From Phialophora verrucosa (lineage: Eukaryota > Ascomycota > Eurotiomycetes > Chaetothyriales > Herpotrichiellaceae), in contig MSED01000010.1 in the NCBI GenBank assembly GCA_002099365.1, positions 496,001 through 560,000 of the forward strand: a stretch of DNA of 64,000 nt, in the 5' to 3' direction. The notes beneath the pieces were generated by a model. The model worked only from the letters and a program-made list of their open reading frames with translations, made no database searches and had not been told where the DNA came from. Position numbers and translations under genes: made by a program. Shown here piece after piece: positions 10,011 through 20,775 of the stretch (within the stretch, counting starts at the first letter, position 1; each line of letters begins with the position of its first letter).

Positions 10011-12029
10011 ATGGCTGCCGGTAAGTCCACCGAGAGCGGAATTAGACGTACACTAACCACGTTTGACGAAGGATTGCCTGCCATCTCAGCGGCTACGCTC
10101 GCTGCCCCAGCAGCGCTGGCAGGGTTGGCCTACTTCAATGCTCGATGGCGCCTTCCTGTCGACCTTCACATGCTTCGTTGCGCAATAACCACTCAGATCG
10201 TCTTCAAAAGACGTGAGCGAGCTGGTCGCATCAATTCGTTCTACCTCCTTGAAGAGTACGCCGACGATGCAAAAGTCAAGGATAAACCGTTTATGATATA
10301 CCAGGGACAGTCATGGACTTTCAAACAGACCTATGATGTTGTCCTACGATACGCTGGGTATCTACACCGGCAGCACTCCATCCAGCCCGGCGACATCGTG
10401 GCCCTGGACTTTATGAACAATCCACAATTTCTGTTTCTGGTCCTCGCACTCTGGTCACTGGGCGCTTTGCCTGCGCTTATCAACTACAACCTCACTAACG
10501 AGGCCTTTTTGCACAGCGTTCGAGTCTCAAGCGCACGATTATTAGTGGTTGACCCTGAAGTTGAGCCGAAAGTGCTGACCGATGCCACGCGCTCAACACT
10601 TCAGGCAGCCAATTTTAGGGGCAATGATGCTGCACCCCTGGGGGTGGTCGTATTCACCGAGGATCTGCAAACGTCGCTCGAGTCGGAACATGCACCACTT
10701 TTCCGTGCCTCTGACAATGCACGCTCAGATGCCACTGCTCGCAAACCAGCCGTGCTCATCTTCACTTCGGGCACCACTGGGCTCCCCAAAGCCGCCATTG
10801 TACCTTGGGGGCGCAAGGTCATCGGAGCAGGAATGATGTATCGCTGGATAGGTCTTGACCCGGTAACGTCTAAAACCCCGGACCGCTTCTACGTGTGTAT
10901 GCCTCTATATCACGGCACAGCCTTTCTGCTTGGCTTTAACCTTTGCCTCGAGGCGACGGCCACGCTTGTGATAAGCCATAAATTCTCCGTATCCAATTTC
11001 TGGGACGAGGTTATAGCCGCCGATGCCACCGCATTCTCGTATGTGGGCGAAACGTTGCGCTACCTCCTCGCTGCTCCGCCTCAGCCAGACGATGGCACAA
11101 GGCACCGCGTCCGGCTTGCGCTAGGCAATGGTCTGCGTCCCGACGTCTGGGAACGCTTCAAGGAGCGCTTCGGCATTGAGACAATTGCAGAATTCTACGG
11201 TGCCACCGAATCCGTGGCCGCTAGTTGGAATCTGAACCGAAATCCATTCTCTTCAGGTGCGATTGGCCAAGTGGGGTTGCTCGGTGATCTCTACTTCTCT
11301 CGATCGCAAGCTATCGTTGAACTTGACTGGGAGACAGAAGAGCCGCGCAGAGACCCGAAGACTGGATTTTGCACCAAAGTCCCCAGAGGCGAGCCTGGTG
11401 AGTTGCTGTACGCCGTGAACGCCACGGATATCGCGTCGACATATCAGGGATATTTCGGCAACAAGAAGGCAACCGACTCCAAGATTTGGAGGGATGTCTT
11501 CAAAAAAGGCGATGCCTGGTTCAGGTCAGGCGATGTCATCCGCTTTGACAAGGACGGCAGAATGTGGTTCTCCGACAGAATCGGCGATACATTCCGCTGG
11601 CGTAGCGAGAACGTCTCGACTGCCGAAGTCGCAGAGGTGCTGGGTCAACATCCTGCCATTATCGAAGCCAATGTGTACGGCGTCGAGATACCAAATCACG
11701 ACGGCCGTGCTGGATGTGCGGCAGTTTTACTACACGACGTGACCACTCCGGATGCCCCGGTTTCCGAGAGTGTGTTGAGGGGCATAGCGGCCTTCGCCCG
11801 CAAGGGTCTGCCAAAGTATGCAGTACCTGTGTTCTTGAGGGTCGTCACCGAAGTCATGGCAACAGGAAACAAAAAGCAACAGAAGCATGTCTTGAGGACT
11901 GAGGGAGTGGACCCCGCTAGAGTCACGGCTGGGGATAGAATCTTCTACTTAAGACCGGGGAGTGATAGATTTGAGCCTTTTGGGGCCAAAGAATGGAACG
12001 AGGTCAAGACTGGGAGGGCGAGGTTGTGA
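10011..12029 (+). CDS. FAT1: Fatty acid transporter / very-long-chain acyl-CoA synthetase (Fat1 family)
   Basis: A single 672-codon exon. The enzyme activates long and very-long-chain fatty acids to acyl-CoA with ATP and takes part in their import (vectorial acylation). The ANL adenylate-forming fold is clear: the ATP/AMP signature FTSGTTGLPK near residue 250, EFYGATES near 394, and the family-specific VLACS motif DRIGDTFRWRSEN near 521. The N-terminus has a short hydrophobic segment (AATLAAPAALAGLAYF), a possible membrane anchor. The protein ends in ARL, an accepted type 1 peroxisomal signal, suggesting peroxisomal delivery. It lies directly downstream of the multifunctional enzyme on the same strand, with three CCTCGG-type sites in its promoter. 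The assignment to Fat1 rather than another acyl-CoA synthetase rests on the VLACS motif. Confidence 0.92.
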   Translation: MAAGKSTESGIRRTLTTFDEGLPAISAATLAAPAALAGLAYFNARWRLPVDLHMLRCAITTQIVFKRRERAGRINSFYLLEEYADDAKVKDKPFMIYQGQSWTFKQTYDVVLRYAGYLHRQHSIQPGDIVALDFMNNPQFLFLVLALWSLGALPALINYNLTNEAFLHSVRVSSARLLVVDPEVEPKVLTDATRSTLQAANFRGNDAAPLGVVVFTEDLQTSLESEHAPLFRASDNARSDATARKPAVLIFTSGTTGLPKAAIVPWGRKVIGAGMMYRWIGLDPVTSKTPDRFYVCMPLYHGTAFLLGFNLCLEATATLVISHKFSVSNFWDEVIAADATAFSYVGETLRYLLAAPPQPDDGTRHRVRLALGNGLRPDVWERFKERFGIETIAEFYGATESVAASWNLNRNPFSSGAIGQVGLLGDLYFSRSQAIVELDWETEEPRRDPKTGFCTKVPRGEPGELLYAVNATDIASTYQGYFGNKKATDSKIWRDVFKKGDAWFRSGDVIRFDKDGRMWFSDRIGDTFRWRSENVSTAEVAEVLGQHPAIIEANVYGVEIPNHDGRAGCAAVLLHDVTTPDAPVSESVLRGIAAFARKGLPKYAVPVFLRVVTEVMATGNKKQQKHVLRTEGVDPARVTAGDRIFYLRPGSDRFEPFGAKEWNEVKTGRARL

Positions 12030-12364
12030 ACAAGGCACGAGGGAAGCTGTCTATTCCAGCAGGGCATAATATAAAAAGATAACGACGCAAATCTGACCTT
12101 GGCAGCAGTCAGAGCTTCCATGCCCCTTGTTGCTAGTCAAGAGATCTCTCTGAGCGGGGAGATGAGGGCTTTGACTGAGCTGTTGCTCGCATTCCGTGTC
12201 AATGGAAAGGTCGTCAAAAGGACGCCTGCAACCGTGGGTGATATGTAACTCGGTTCGACAGTGAGATACTCGATTTCTCCACTACTTAATTACCTCGTGA
12301 TGAGAGCTAGTTAACATCATTCTCAGCCTCAACCGTACAGCTGAAGGTAATGCGGTCTTCCTCT
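12030..12364. other. Intergenic, between convergent genes
   Basis: About 335 bp between the ends of the Fat1-like gene and the Zn2Cys6 regulator. I see nothing beyond presumed 3' UTRs. Confidence 0.55.
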
Positions 12365-14789
12365 TCACCTCATTTCAACATCCTGCAGGTAATCCAAGTT
12401 GACCATTGTGCCGAAAACGTGGTCATAATCCATGTTGCACCCGGGCAGAAAATCGGCAAGACCGCTCCAATCAATCGCATCGATGTGATCAAACAAGAGG
12501 ACTTGGGGATCGGGACTCTCTGCATGATTCGCAGTCTTGGGTGTCTTCTGCTCGCTCGTGACGGTCGTCGGGTCTGTGGGACTCTGACGCGGAGGCAACA
12601 CTCCCCCAAATCCGCCGCTGGAGAGGGTGTTGCTTGCTTCGAGGCTGAGCCGACGACTTTTCGGGCAGACATGGACACCGCGGTATTCGACTCCCCAAAG
12701 CTTCGATTCTTGGTTGAAGAGCAGAGTGACGTTCGCCTTGGAGGCAATGAATGTCAGGAAATCGCCCCCTGCATCACCTCCGGGGAACGCCTCCCGAGAC
12801 GTTTCGAGGAGTTTGATGCAGAAAAAGAGGGAATCGAGAACCTCCGTCACGTCGTCCATCTTCTTGTATTCCAGCCGCTTGGTATGCGTGATGAACGCGG
12901 TAAACTGGAACGGGATGCCCGCCGTGGCTGGGAGGTATCGATCCAAGCCGGATTGGTGCATCGCTCGGTCGACTCTTGAGACCTCGATCGCTGCTTCTTC
13001 GACTCGTTTGATCGAGATGGCTTTGTCCCTGTTTCGAAGCTGCGGCCGGTGGAGGGCTGATACCACCGACCAGAAGGCAATGTGCAAGTACGCTGCATTG
13101 GCAATCACGCCGGGACCGGGACCGGGACTGGAGGCTCCTCCCTGACCGGCAGCCAGGACTGGACAAACACAAGAAGAGGGGAGACCGCGGTAAAAGGCTT
13201 GAAGTTCGTCATCGTATATCTGTGCCAGCTGTTTCTCGGACGGACTGCTTTTCAAAAACAGCATCGTCGCTGTTGATCCGTTATCTCCTATGGCCGTCGA
13301 AGTGTTGTGCTCGTTTGGAAGGACGGAGAAATGGAACTCAAGCACTTTGCGGCTCAGCTTGCACAGTTCTGCGGCGTGTATGCACATCTCTGCCAGGGCG
13401 ATTTGGTCATCCACGCTCGGGAAGATCGTGTCTGGCCCGTCTGATTCTGATAGATTGATGATGTCGAAATCCTGAAGGGTAAGTGGCGGCGTGTCGAACT
13501 CAGCGTCTCGGATCCGGAGTGGTCGCCCCAGCGCGATCCCTAACATTCGATCTCGAATGTAGCAAGACCACCAGACGCGTTTCCGGAGACTGGTTTCCTG
13601 CGACTGAACCTTGCATTCGGCCTTCCTGTGCATACCCAGAGTTTGTGCAAGAGTAATGGCAATGCCCATCCAGTACCATGCACCCCTGTTATCACCTGGT
13701 TTTTCACTCCAATATGCCATCAAGAGGACGGCCTGGATGATGGCGAGCTTGTCACTATCAACATCATGATCGTAGAGGAGCTGTGATGATTTTTCAGAAA
13801 ATCCTGTACAATAATCAATAACCCTGAGGGTCATAGCACTTACTCGAGTCTTATCATAGAAAGCCTTTCGACAAGCCCGTCGCGAAGTGAACCCCGCCTT
13901 CCGTATGTCACCCAAATCTACAAAGGGGACAGAAGCGAAGGCAATAGCTTGCAGCGGTAGGATGCTGATGCTTGCGCTGTCGCCAGCCCGGATCGCACGA
14001 CAGCACGACAGGTCAAGAGTGGGCATCATCGGATGGACGAATTGAACGTAGGCCGCGAGGAGAGCTTTCAGAAAGTTGGGCGACGGGACGTCTAGGGCGC
14101 CTTTTATGCGGAGATAGTTGATGTCTTCTTGAGTGAGGCTAGGAGATAGCGGTCTAATGAAGTCGGGAAGGCCATCATGGTTCGTATTCGTCCTGAAGGA
14201 CTCTGCCGAGGGAGAAGCCCGTGGAGCGGTGCTCAGGCTGCGGGGAGTCAGAGCAGCAGTCGGCCAAGGATGGACGACGGCATCTGCATCAAACAGAGAC
14301 GCGTAGGTTAGTTCCTGGTGCAGGAAGCGTTGGTCCAGTTGGGCAGCAGAACGTTTTGGAGCTGTAGCAGGGAGTTGTCAGCCACGGTCGGAAACATGCA
14401 GGAGGCGTAATGATTGCAATACCTTCGACACGGCACTGGGAGAGTACGTCTAGCTCCACGCTGTCGTCGAGCCACCCTGCCGTATGTGTGGGAGAGACTT
14501 TACTCAACGGTACGGTTTGCCTTTGTACGTTGGTATTGGACTGGACAGGTGCTCTGTCCTCAGGCACCGTGTCCTTTGTCCCAGAATGCTTTGGGTTGTT
14601 CTTGAGTCGTCGATAAGGCTTCTTGCCGCGTTTAGATTTGGCGGTCACGCACTCAATGTCATCTGTGAGGCAATTGCTGCATGGCGGGCCACTATCTTCG
14701 ACGTTGCAGCGAATCTTCCTTGACCGGCAGCTTAAGCATGCTCGTCCGGCTCTTTTCGTTAGAAAGTCTTGAGGAAACCGAGCAGCCAT
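12365..14789 (-). CDS. Zn2Cys6 transcription factor of the Ctf1/FarA/FarB fatty-acid regulator family
   Basis: A nuclear activator, most like cutinase transcription factor 1 beta / FarB. Predicted exons are 14423-14789, 13844-14361 and 12365-13780, giving 766 residues. The zinc cluster has cysteines 18, 21, 28, 37, 40 and 47 (CLSCRSRKIRC...CSNC), followed by the SKRGKK linker typical of the family. The middle homology region follows, with the run KAFYDKTR / LLYDHDVDSDKLAIIQAVLLMAYW and then VWWSCYIRDRMLGIALGRP. The 61-nt first intron shifts frame. The second (13781-13843) is 63 nt with no stop, so retention would insert 21 residues. The frame is open upstream to 14984, but only the ATG at 14789 sits next to the DNA-binding domain. 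Its position among three beta-oxidation genes points to their control. Confidence 0.88.
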
Positions 14790-15464
14790 TTCGCTCAATG
14801 CCAATCTGACCACAAACAAGTACGCCGGAGTTCTTCCTCGAGTCTGGCTGTCTGTTGTGCTGTGTGAACGTAAAGAGTAGCAGTGACGAGACTGGAGGGG
14901 ATACTCTACATACCTAGGTATGTATCTCGCTAGCCTGCCTCTAGTCAATCCCATCGGGACCCCCCTGTGCCCCACCCCCCGCAACCCCAGATCAACATGC
15001 CTGGAATTTTGTGTCTCCGCTTCCGGGATGGTAACTAGACAGTTGTGAGCTAGAGGACCGCCGGCTATGCTCTCGGCTTCTCTGAGATGGCCGAACCAAT
15101 TGAGTATAGGGTCCCAGCTGCGATGGCACGGTAGTAGGAGACCAGAAACTGGTCTGGCCCAAATCTCTGCAGATACGCGTACACTAGGAAGAATCCGTCA
15201 CACTCGAGCTGCGTGCACCGATGGAGCACCAGTGGTATTTCCTGATTTGCATCTAGCCATGCGAGTCTCGCCTTCAACGGATATTTGACTGAATAGTATT
15301 ATGAGGAGACAAACGATGTGGAGTAAAGCAGAAGCGTTCGAGATGGACAGGTCTGTGGGCTTTGATCTCAAGTACGTAGTGATGGATATTATGCAACGGT
15401 AATGAAGGAGCATAATGTCAATGATTACTAGGCCTCGGAGCAGCTTTGCTCATGTATATTCCAC
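14790..15464. other. Upstream region of the Zn2Cys6 regulator
   Basis: About 675 bp between the regulator start and the thiolase stop, both genes being on the minus strand. It contains a C-rich tract near 14958-14990 and one CCTCGG at 15433-15438, about 640 bp from the regulator ATG. A 70-codon minus-strand ORF (15065-15277) is unrecognised. Confidence 0.4.
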
Positions 15465-17050
15465 CTAGAACCTCGCCTGAACCTTATCTCCAACATCCTG
15501 CAGGGCGAAGTCAGAGAACTTCTTCTGAGAGACTGTGCGTTGAGCCTGTTCTTTGGTGAACCCTTTCGCCTGGGTGGCGGGGTTGTATCCAAGGCCAGTG
15601 ATTTTGGCAACTTCGGCGTCTGAGACCGGTTGGGCTGGTTTGCCGTCGGCTCGCCTGTAGATCGTAACGATGGACGCACCACCAAGTCCGAGGTTTTGTT
15701 GGAGGGCGTTTCGGGTTTCTTTGTCCTTGACAAGGCGATTGTTGGCCCAGCCTCGTAGGTGCCAGACCAGCTCGGCGCATTGAGCAAGTCCAGTTGCTCC
15801 TGTAAGCAATTTTTTCTTAGCATATCCTCACGGCAGTTACGAGGAGGGACAATGTACCTAGAGGGTGACCTTTCGATATCAAACCTCCAGACGGATTAAC
15901 CACATATTTGCCACCATATGTGATCCCACCGGCACGAACAAGCTCATGGGCCTTTCCCTTGGGTGCCAACCCGAGCGAGTTGAGCAGGAACATCTCGTTA
16001 GAACTGAAGCAGTCGTGCAACTCAACCACGCTCACATCTTCCGGGCCGATTCCGGCTTGTCTGAAAGCCTCCTTCGCAGCGTACTCAGTCATATGGTATC
16101 CACAAAGGTCGATCGCAGAGGTACTGAATAGATCTGGCGAGTCTGTGCCGAGCTGCTGACCGATAATCTGAACCGCCTGAGGCTTAAGATGTGGTCTCTT
16201 ATCCAAGAAATCTTGGGAAACGAGAACAACAGCTGCACCACCATCTGAAGTCGGGCAGCATTGGAGCTTGGTCAATGGTTTGTGGATCATCGGTGCCTTG
16301 AGGATTTCATCCAGCGTATACTCTTCCTGGAATTGGGCGTAGGGGTTCCGCTTGCTGTGTTCATGATTGACACGAGCAATTTCAGCGAAGTCTTTCTCGT
16401 TCGCACCGTACTTCTCAATGTATTCTTGAGCGGCGTTACCGAAGATCTGTGCGGCCATAGGCGAATTGGTAATGCCTCTTGTCTCGTGTAAGATCCTAGC
16501 AGTAGTCCCCATGGGGGATTCGCGGTCGTCGAAAAATCCCTTCAAGCTGCCAGGGAACATCTTCTCGAAGCCAACGACAAGGACACAATCAGCCGCACCG
16601 TAAGCGACAGTTTGTCTACCCATATTTAAGCCGCTGCTTCCAGTGGAGCAATTGCTGTTGACGTTGTAGATTGGGATTTGAGTCATGCCGAATTGGTAGA
16701 AGACTCGCTGGGCGCAGGTAGAGTCGCCATAGACGTAGCAGCCGATGCCTTGATCGACCTCATCGTAGGAGATTTGAGCATCCAACATTGCCTTGATACC
16801 GGCCTCGAAGCCAACTGGATAACTGTTAGCATTGACCGCATGTGTCCCCAGAACACACAGCTGATTTGAGGGCCTCTTTAGGTCATCGGTGCCAGCTGCA
16901 GGAGGAGTTACCTTCTGTGTCTTTCGACAGTTAGCAGTCGTCCAGCTAGGCCAACGATAGTTGGAACTTACAGTCGACCTTTCCCCTCGGTTTAATGAAC
17001 TTGGTCATCCCTACGCCGAGGACGTACACGGGACCCGGCTGCTTAGGCAT
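15465..17050 (-). CDS. SCP-x type 3-ketoacyl-CoA thiolase (thiolase domain only)
   Basis: Thiolytic cleavage of 3-ketoacyl-CoA, the last step of beta-oxidation, of the sterol-carrier-protein-x class. Predicted exons are 16972-17050, 16912-16920 (only 9 nt), 15858-16814 and 15465-15799, giving 459 residues. The micro-exon is needed to join KVD to YTEVGFEAGIKAML; splicing around it breaks the frame. The catalytic cysteine lies in NSNCSTGSSG (C85). The histidine motifs are VELHDCFSSNE and SKGHPLG (H346). The C-terminal SCP2 lipid-binding domain of full SCP-x is absent, as in many fungal copies. The C-terminus ARF is not a standard peroxisomal signal. The start at 17050 gives the conserved opening YVLGVGMTKF. 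It shares a promoter with the divergent transporter. Confidence 0.9.
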
Positions 17051-17249
17051 TGCGGCAGTGTTTGTGCTCTAGGTTTATCTGAGGCTGAAGTGGTAAGAAA
17101 CCTGGAGAATGCTGAGACGAAGAAGTCCTTCACTGCTTGAAGAGTGACGGGCAGTTTTGAATGATTCCGGAATACAGTAGAGAGCTCAACTCGAGGAGGC
17201 GGTAACAGCCAGATGCGTCTGGTTTGTATCGGCATGAATAAACTGGCTC

Positions 17250-17255
17250 CCTCGG
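17250..17255 (+). promoter_or_regulatory. CCTCGG site, candidate Far/Ctf1 operator
   Basis: Exact CCTCGG 200 bp upstream of the thiolase ATG. Confidence 0.45.
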
Positions 17256-17343
17256 CCGTCATCGGCGTCTAGCATAACGTATCTCAGGTCAATACCTCGC
17301 TTGCCTGCTGCGAGCATTGCTTGCATTTTCATTGCCGCGCAAG

Positions 17344-17349
17344 CCGAGG
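17344..17349 (-). promoter_or_regulatory. CCGAGG site (CCTCGG on the minus strand)
   Basis: About 295 bp upstream of the thiolase and 375 bp upstream of the transporter. Confidence 0.4.
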
Positions 17350-17584
17350 CTCTCCTTTCAACCGAAGTTCTGTTGCCGTGTCGACGTACTTCGAGTCGTA
17401 CTACCAATTCTGCCTGTACGATAGATCATTCGAGACAGATGTTGAGCTAACCTCTGTTGTTGCAGACATGTGAAGCGAGGACAACTGGCTAAACCCAAGT
17501 AGGCAGGCTAGCGGTTATACTTGATCTGGCTTAGCTTCGTGACTGACCTCAATCCGGGGTCTGGGGTTTAGTGGAGAGCTTGCC

Positions 17585-17590
17585 CCGAGG
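17585..17590 (-). promoter_or_regulatory. CCGAGG site (CCTCGG on the minus strand)
   Basis: Lies 135 bp upstream of the transporter ATG and 535 bp upstream of the thiolase, so it may serve either gene. Confidence 0.35.
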
Positions 17591-17724
17591 TCGTTTGTAT
17601 AGCCGTTCGCAAAGCCGCTGGGCCTTCAAAAGATTGCTCGGAGTGATCACAATGGGGTCGCTCACTAATTAGCTCAATTGCGCTCCTTCAGCTGAATACC
17701 AAGGGCACACAAGATCTCACCCAC

Positions 17725-19483
17725 ATGGCGAACATGGACAAGACCCAGGAGATTCACGAGGAACACGTGTCGACCCTTACTCCAGAGCTGGACAAACCTG
17801 AAGTCGATACCGTCCGCAACGATGAAGCAATGAAAGTCATTGCCGCTTATTCGGGGCCACAAAGTTGGGATTCTGTGGAGGAAAAGAAACTCCGAAGGAA
17901 GCTGGATTGGCGCCTGCTGCCCATTCTCACCATAACATATGCACTGCAGTACTATGACAAAGGGATGATATCTTTGGCGGTGAGTCTTCACAGCATATCC
18001 GAATCCGAATCTTCGGCTCAGCCTGACATGGTCAGGCCATCTTCGGACTCCGCGAGGACCTACGGTTGACAGGGAACCGATACTCTTTCTCCGCCGCCAT
18101 CTTTTTCCTAGGTTTCATCGCCGGAGCCTACCCGGCTTCTCAACTGGCACAGAGATACCCTGTTGAGCGAGTTGCTGGAGGGCTGGTCTTGATCTGGGGC
18201 ATCTGCTTCATCCTCACACCAGCATGCACCAACTACCAAGGACTGTACGCTCAGCGATTTTTCCTGGGCGCCCTGGAGGCCGGCATCAGCCCAATTTTCA
18301 TGCTTATTGTCGGCCAGTTTTACAAAAAGGATGAACAAGCGCTCATGATGGGGTCAGTCCCGCCACTCCCTTACTACCTAAACCTCACCTAAGGCGTTCA
18401 GGGTTTGGTATTCGGCATCGGCATTCATCTCGTTCGTTGGTTTCCCCATCAATTGGGGTTTAGGCCACATCAAGGGTTCCCTCAAGCCCTGGAAGTATAT
18501 GTACCTTGTTGGCGGCGCCCTGACCATATTATGGGCGTTCGTCATCCTCTTTTTCATGCCCCCTGACCCGATCCGAGCTAAGAACTTGAACGAGAGAGAA
18601 AGATACATTGCTGTCGCACGACTACGGACCAACAACGCTGGTGTCCGAAATCTGCACTTCAAGAAGGCACATGCTCTCGAATTGTTGAGGGATGAGAAAT
18701 TTTGGCTCATCATGGCGATGGGCTACCTCAGCATGATTGCCGCCGGCCCTGTCAATGCCTTTGTTCCTCTCATTGTGGCTGTTGGCTTTCAAGTCGGCGC
18801 GTTCAAGACTCTCCTCTATCTTTCGCCTGGAGGGATCTTTGTTGGCTTGTGCATCCTTGCAACGACTCTCTTCGCCTACAAGGTGAAGAATGTGAGGTGC
18901 TATATCATTTTTGTCGCTCAGCTGTTCACGATTACGGCAGCGAGCCTTTTATGGAAGTTGCCAATTACTAACCTCGGCGGCCTCCTCTTTGCTTGCTATA
19001 TCCTGCCTGGGTTCACCTGTGGATGGGGTCTTTTGATGGGACTCTCGATCGCCAATTCCGCTGGTTATACGAAGCGAGTCATCAGCTCGTCTGGGATTTA
19101 CTTGGGATACTGCTTAGGTAACTCCGTCTATCAGTGTCTTCGTGCTTTTCAGGTTAGCGGAACAACTTCCATAACGGGGTTTGACTGTCTCTAGGCCAAT
19201 TCACCGGACCTCTGCTCTACAAGGATAAAGACGCCCCTCGATATGGACCTGGCTTCCAGGCCGTCCTCGGGACTGCTGCGGCATCTGCAGTTTTGTCTCT
19301 GGTGTATCGATTCATCTGCGTCTGGGAGAATAAGCGTCGCGATGAAGCGGGTGTCACGGAGGCATATGACCATGCCTACGAGGACGATGTTACCGATAAA
19401 AAGGTATGATACCGAATGGACATAATGAGTTTCGGCACTGACTCGATGTTTGGCAGAACCCCCAATTCCGGTACGTATATTAG
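17725..19483 (+). CDS. Major facilitator transporter, Dal5/allantoate permease-like (anion:cation symporter family)
   Basis: A plasma-membrane or organellar carrier for small organic anions; the substrate cannot be told from sequence. Predicted exons are 17725-17979, 18036-18352, 18402-19117, 19195-19403 and 19457-19483, giving 507 residues and about 12 membrane spans. Family marks are KKLRRKLDWRLLPILTITYALQYYDK at the first span, the loop with RFFLGALEAGISPIFMLIVGQFYKK, and the end NPQFRYVY, reached only through a tiny last exon of nine codons. The donor of intron 2 is GTCAGT, and its acceptor was chosen because it restores VWYSASAF. It is divergent from the thiolase, so its cargo may be linked to fatty-acid or carboxylate metabolism, which is inference only. 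Confidence 0.85.
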
Positions 19484-19991
19484 CATCAAGGCGCAAAGGC
19501 CAGAATCGGAAGCGAGGAAGACTTTGATAGCTGCTTACCACGAGCTGGATATGAAAAGCAAAAATATGACATGAACTTGACAGCCTCTTGCATACCGTGA
19601 GCTCTAAGTCGCCGCAGTTCAATCCATGCCTAAAGTCTTCTTTCATCTTTTCTGAATAATCGGAACGGTTAACTATGAAAGAGTTTATCGCCTACGAAGT
19701 GTCCAAGGAGAGTTGGAGTAGCAAGGTTCGCTCCAGCTCGACGCCCCCGGAGAGTTTAAGGACTAGTTGTCCGGAGTAGCCCTGATCTTCCGAAATACTG
19801 GGTGTTACCCCTGTTTCCTTGAGCTGACGAGCAAGGGTCATGCTCACCCTCAACAAGCTATACCAAGAAGAGCGTTGGTGATCTCATCGAGTTCCGTCTT
19901 CGTGTTTACCCTCCGACCCTGTCTGCACCTTGCTCTGGGCATCAAACGGAGGCCCTGTTGTCTGTACTCGATATCGAGCCCAAGCCACAAA
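19484..19991. other. Intergenic
   Basis: About 510 bp between the transporter stop and the DUF4149 gene, presumably a 3' UTR plus a promoter. I recognise no motif. Confidence 0.5.
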
Positions 19992-20623
19992 ATGTCGGAG
20001 GGATCAATCCTGTGGTCGCCAGCACCGTACCATATCATCTCGTAAGCTTCCTCCCGCATCACCAGATAATAATCATCCCACTCGCAGTGCCGGCAGACGG
20101 GAACTGACACTCTACCAGCTATGGCATCCTCCTCGGCACGACGACGTTCCAGAGCTTCGTAGGAGGCATTGTAGCCTTCAAGTCTCTCCCCAGAGCCCAA
20201 TTTGCGACTCTGCAACAGGCGACATTCCCGATATACTTCGCTATGCAGACCGCGCTGCCCGTCGCTCTCGCGTTGACCTTGCCTGCGGAGCGGACGGCCA
20301 TCTCGACGCGACCGGGGAGCTTTGCCGGCGTTTTTGACACGGAAAACAGACTCCGGGTCTTGACTCCCCTGGCCACAATGTTGATAAGTGGGCTTCTCAA
20401 CGTCGTATACTTGGGACCTGCGACGACAAGATGCATGCGAGAGAGGAAACACCAGGAGACGAGGGATGGCAAGAAGAGCTACGATCCCGGCCCACACAGC
20501 CAGGAGATGCAATCGCTGAACAAAAAGTTCGAGTATCTGCACGGGGCTTCTTCGTTGGTCAACCTGATAGGTTGGGCTGCTATGGTGTGGTATGGTTTCT
20601 ATCTAGGCGATAGACTGCTGTGA
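19992..20623 (+). CDS. DUF4149 / TMEM205-like membrane protein
   Basis: Predicted exons are 19992-20041 and 20119-20623 (77-nt intron), giving 184 residues. Four hydrophobic segments are visible (YGILLGTTTFQSFVGGIVAF, an ALPVALALTLP stretch, LATMLISGLLNVVYLG, and SLVNLIGWAAMVWYGF). Typical marks of the family are FVGGIVAFKSLPRAQF, the PIYF segment, and the conserved NLVYLGP-like and charged LNKKFEYLHGASS motifs. The function of the family is poorly known (TMEM205 is linked to drug resistance in animal cells). The ATG was chosen because splicing gives the family-typical YHIISYGILLGTT. It is convergent with the Jen-family transporter. Confidence 0.8.
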
Positions 20624-20775
20624 GAGAAATCTACATCATATCCGACAAAGACCAGCTTCGACATTTCCTCGACGTCCCACTCCGAATCGTCCAGCTTCAA
20701 ATCGTCTTGATATCGACGCTCCGATTTTGTCCAGCTTCAACCTGTGTCGACGCCGACGTTCCATCTCCTCCAGGC

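Larger units (their letters stand above)
17051..17724. promoter_or_regulatory. Divergent promoter, thiolase / Dal5-family transporter
   Basis: A 674-bp shared upstream region with three copies of CCTCGG or its complement (17250, 17344, 17585). Nothing here looks coding. Confidence 0.5.

Noticed and set aside
14790..14984. Upstream extension of the Zn2Cys6 regulator
   Set aside because: The frame is open to 14984, but the extra 65 residues lack conservation-like features, and the ATG at 14789 sits immediately before the DNA-binding domain as in the family.
19850..20542. 230-codon minus-strand ORF
   Set aside because: Overlaps the DUF4149 gene on the opposite strand, and only the plus strand gives a recognisable membrane protein with a proper intron.
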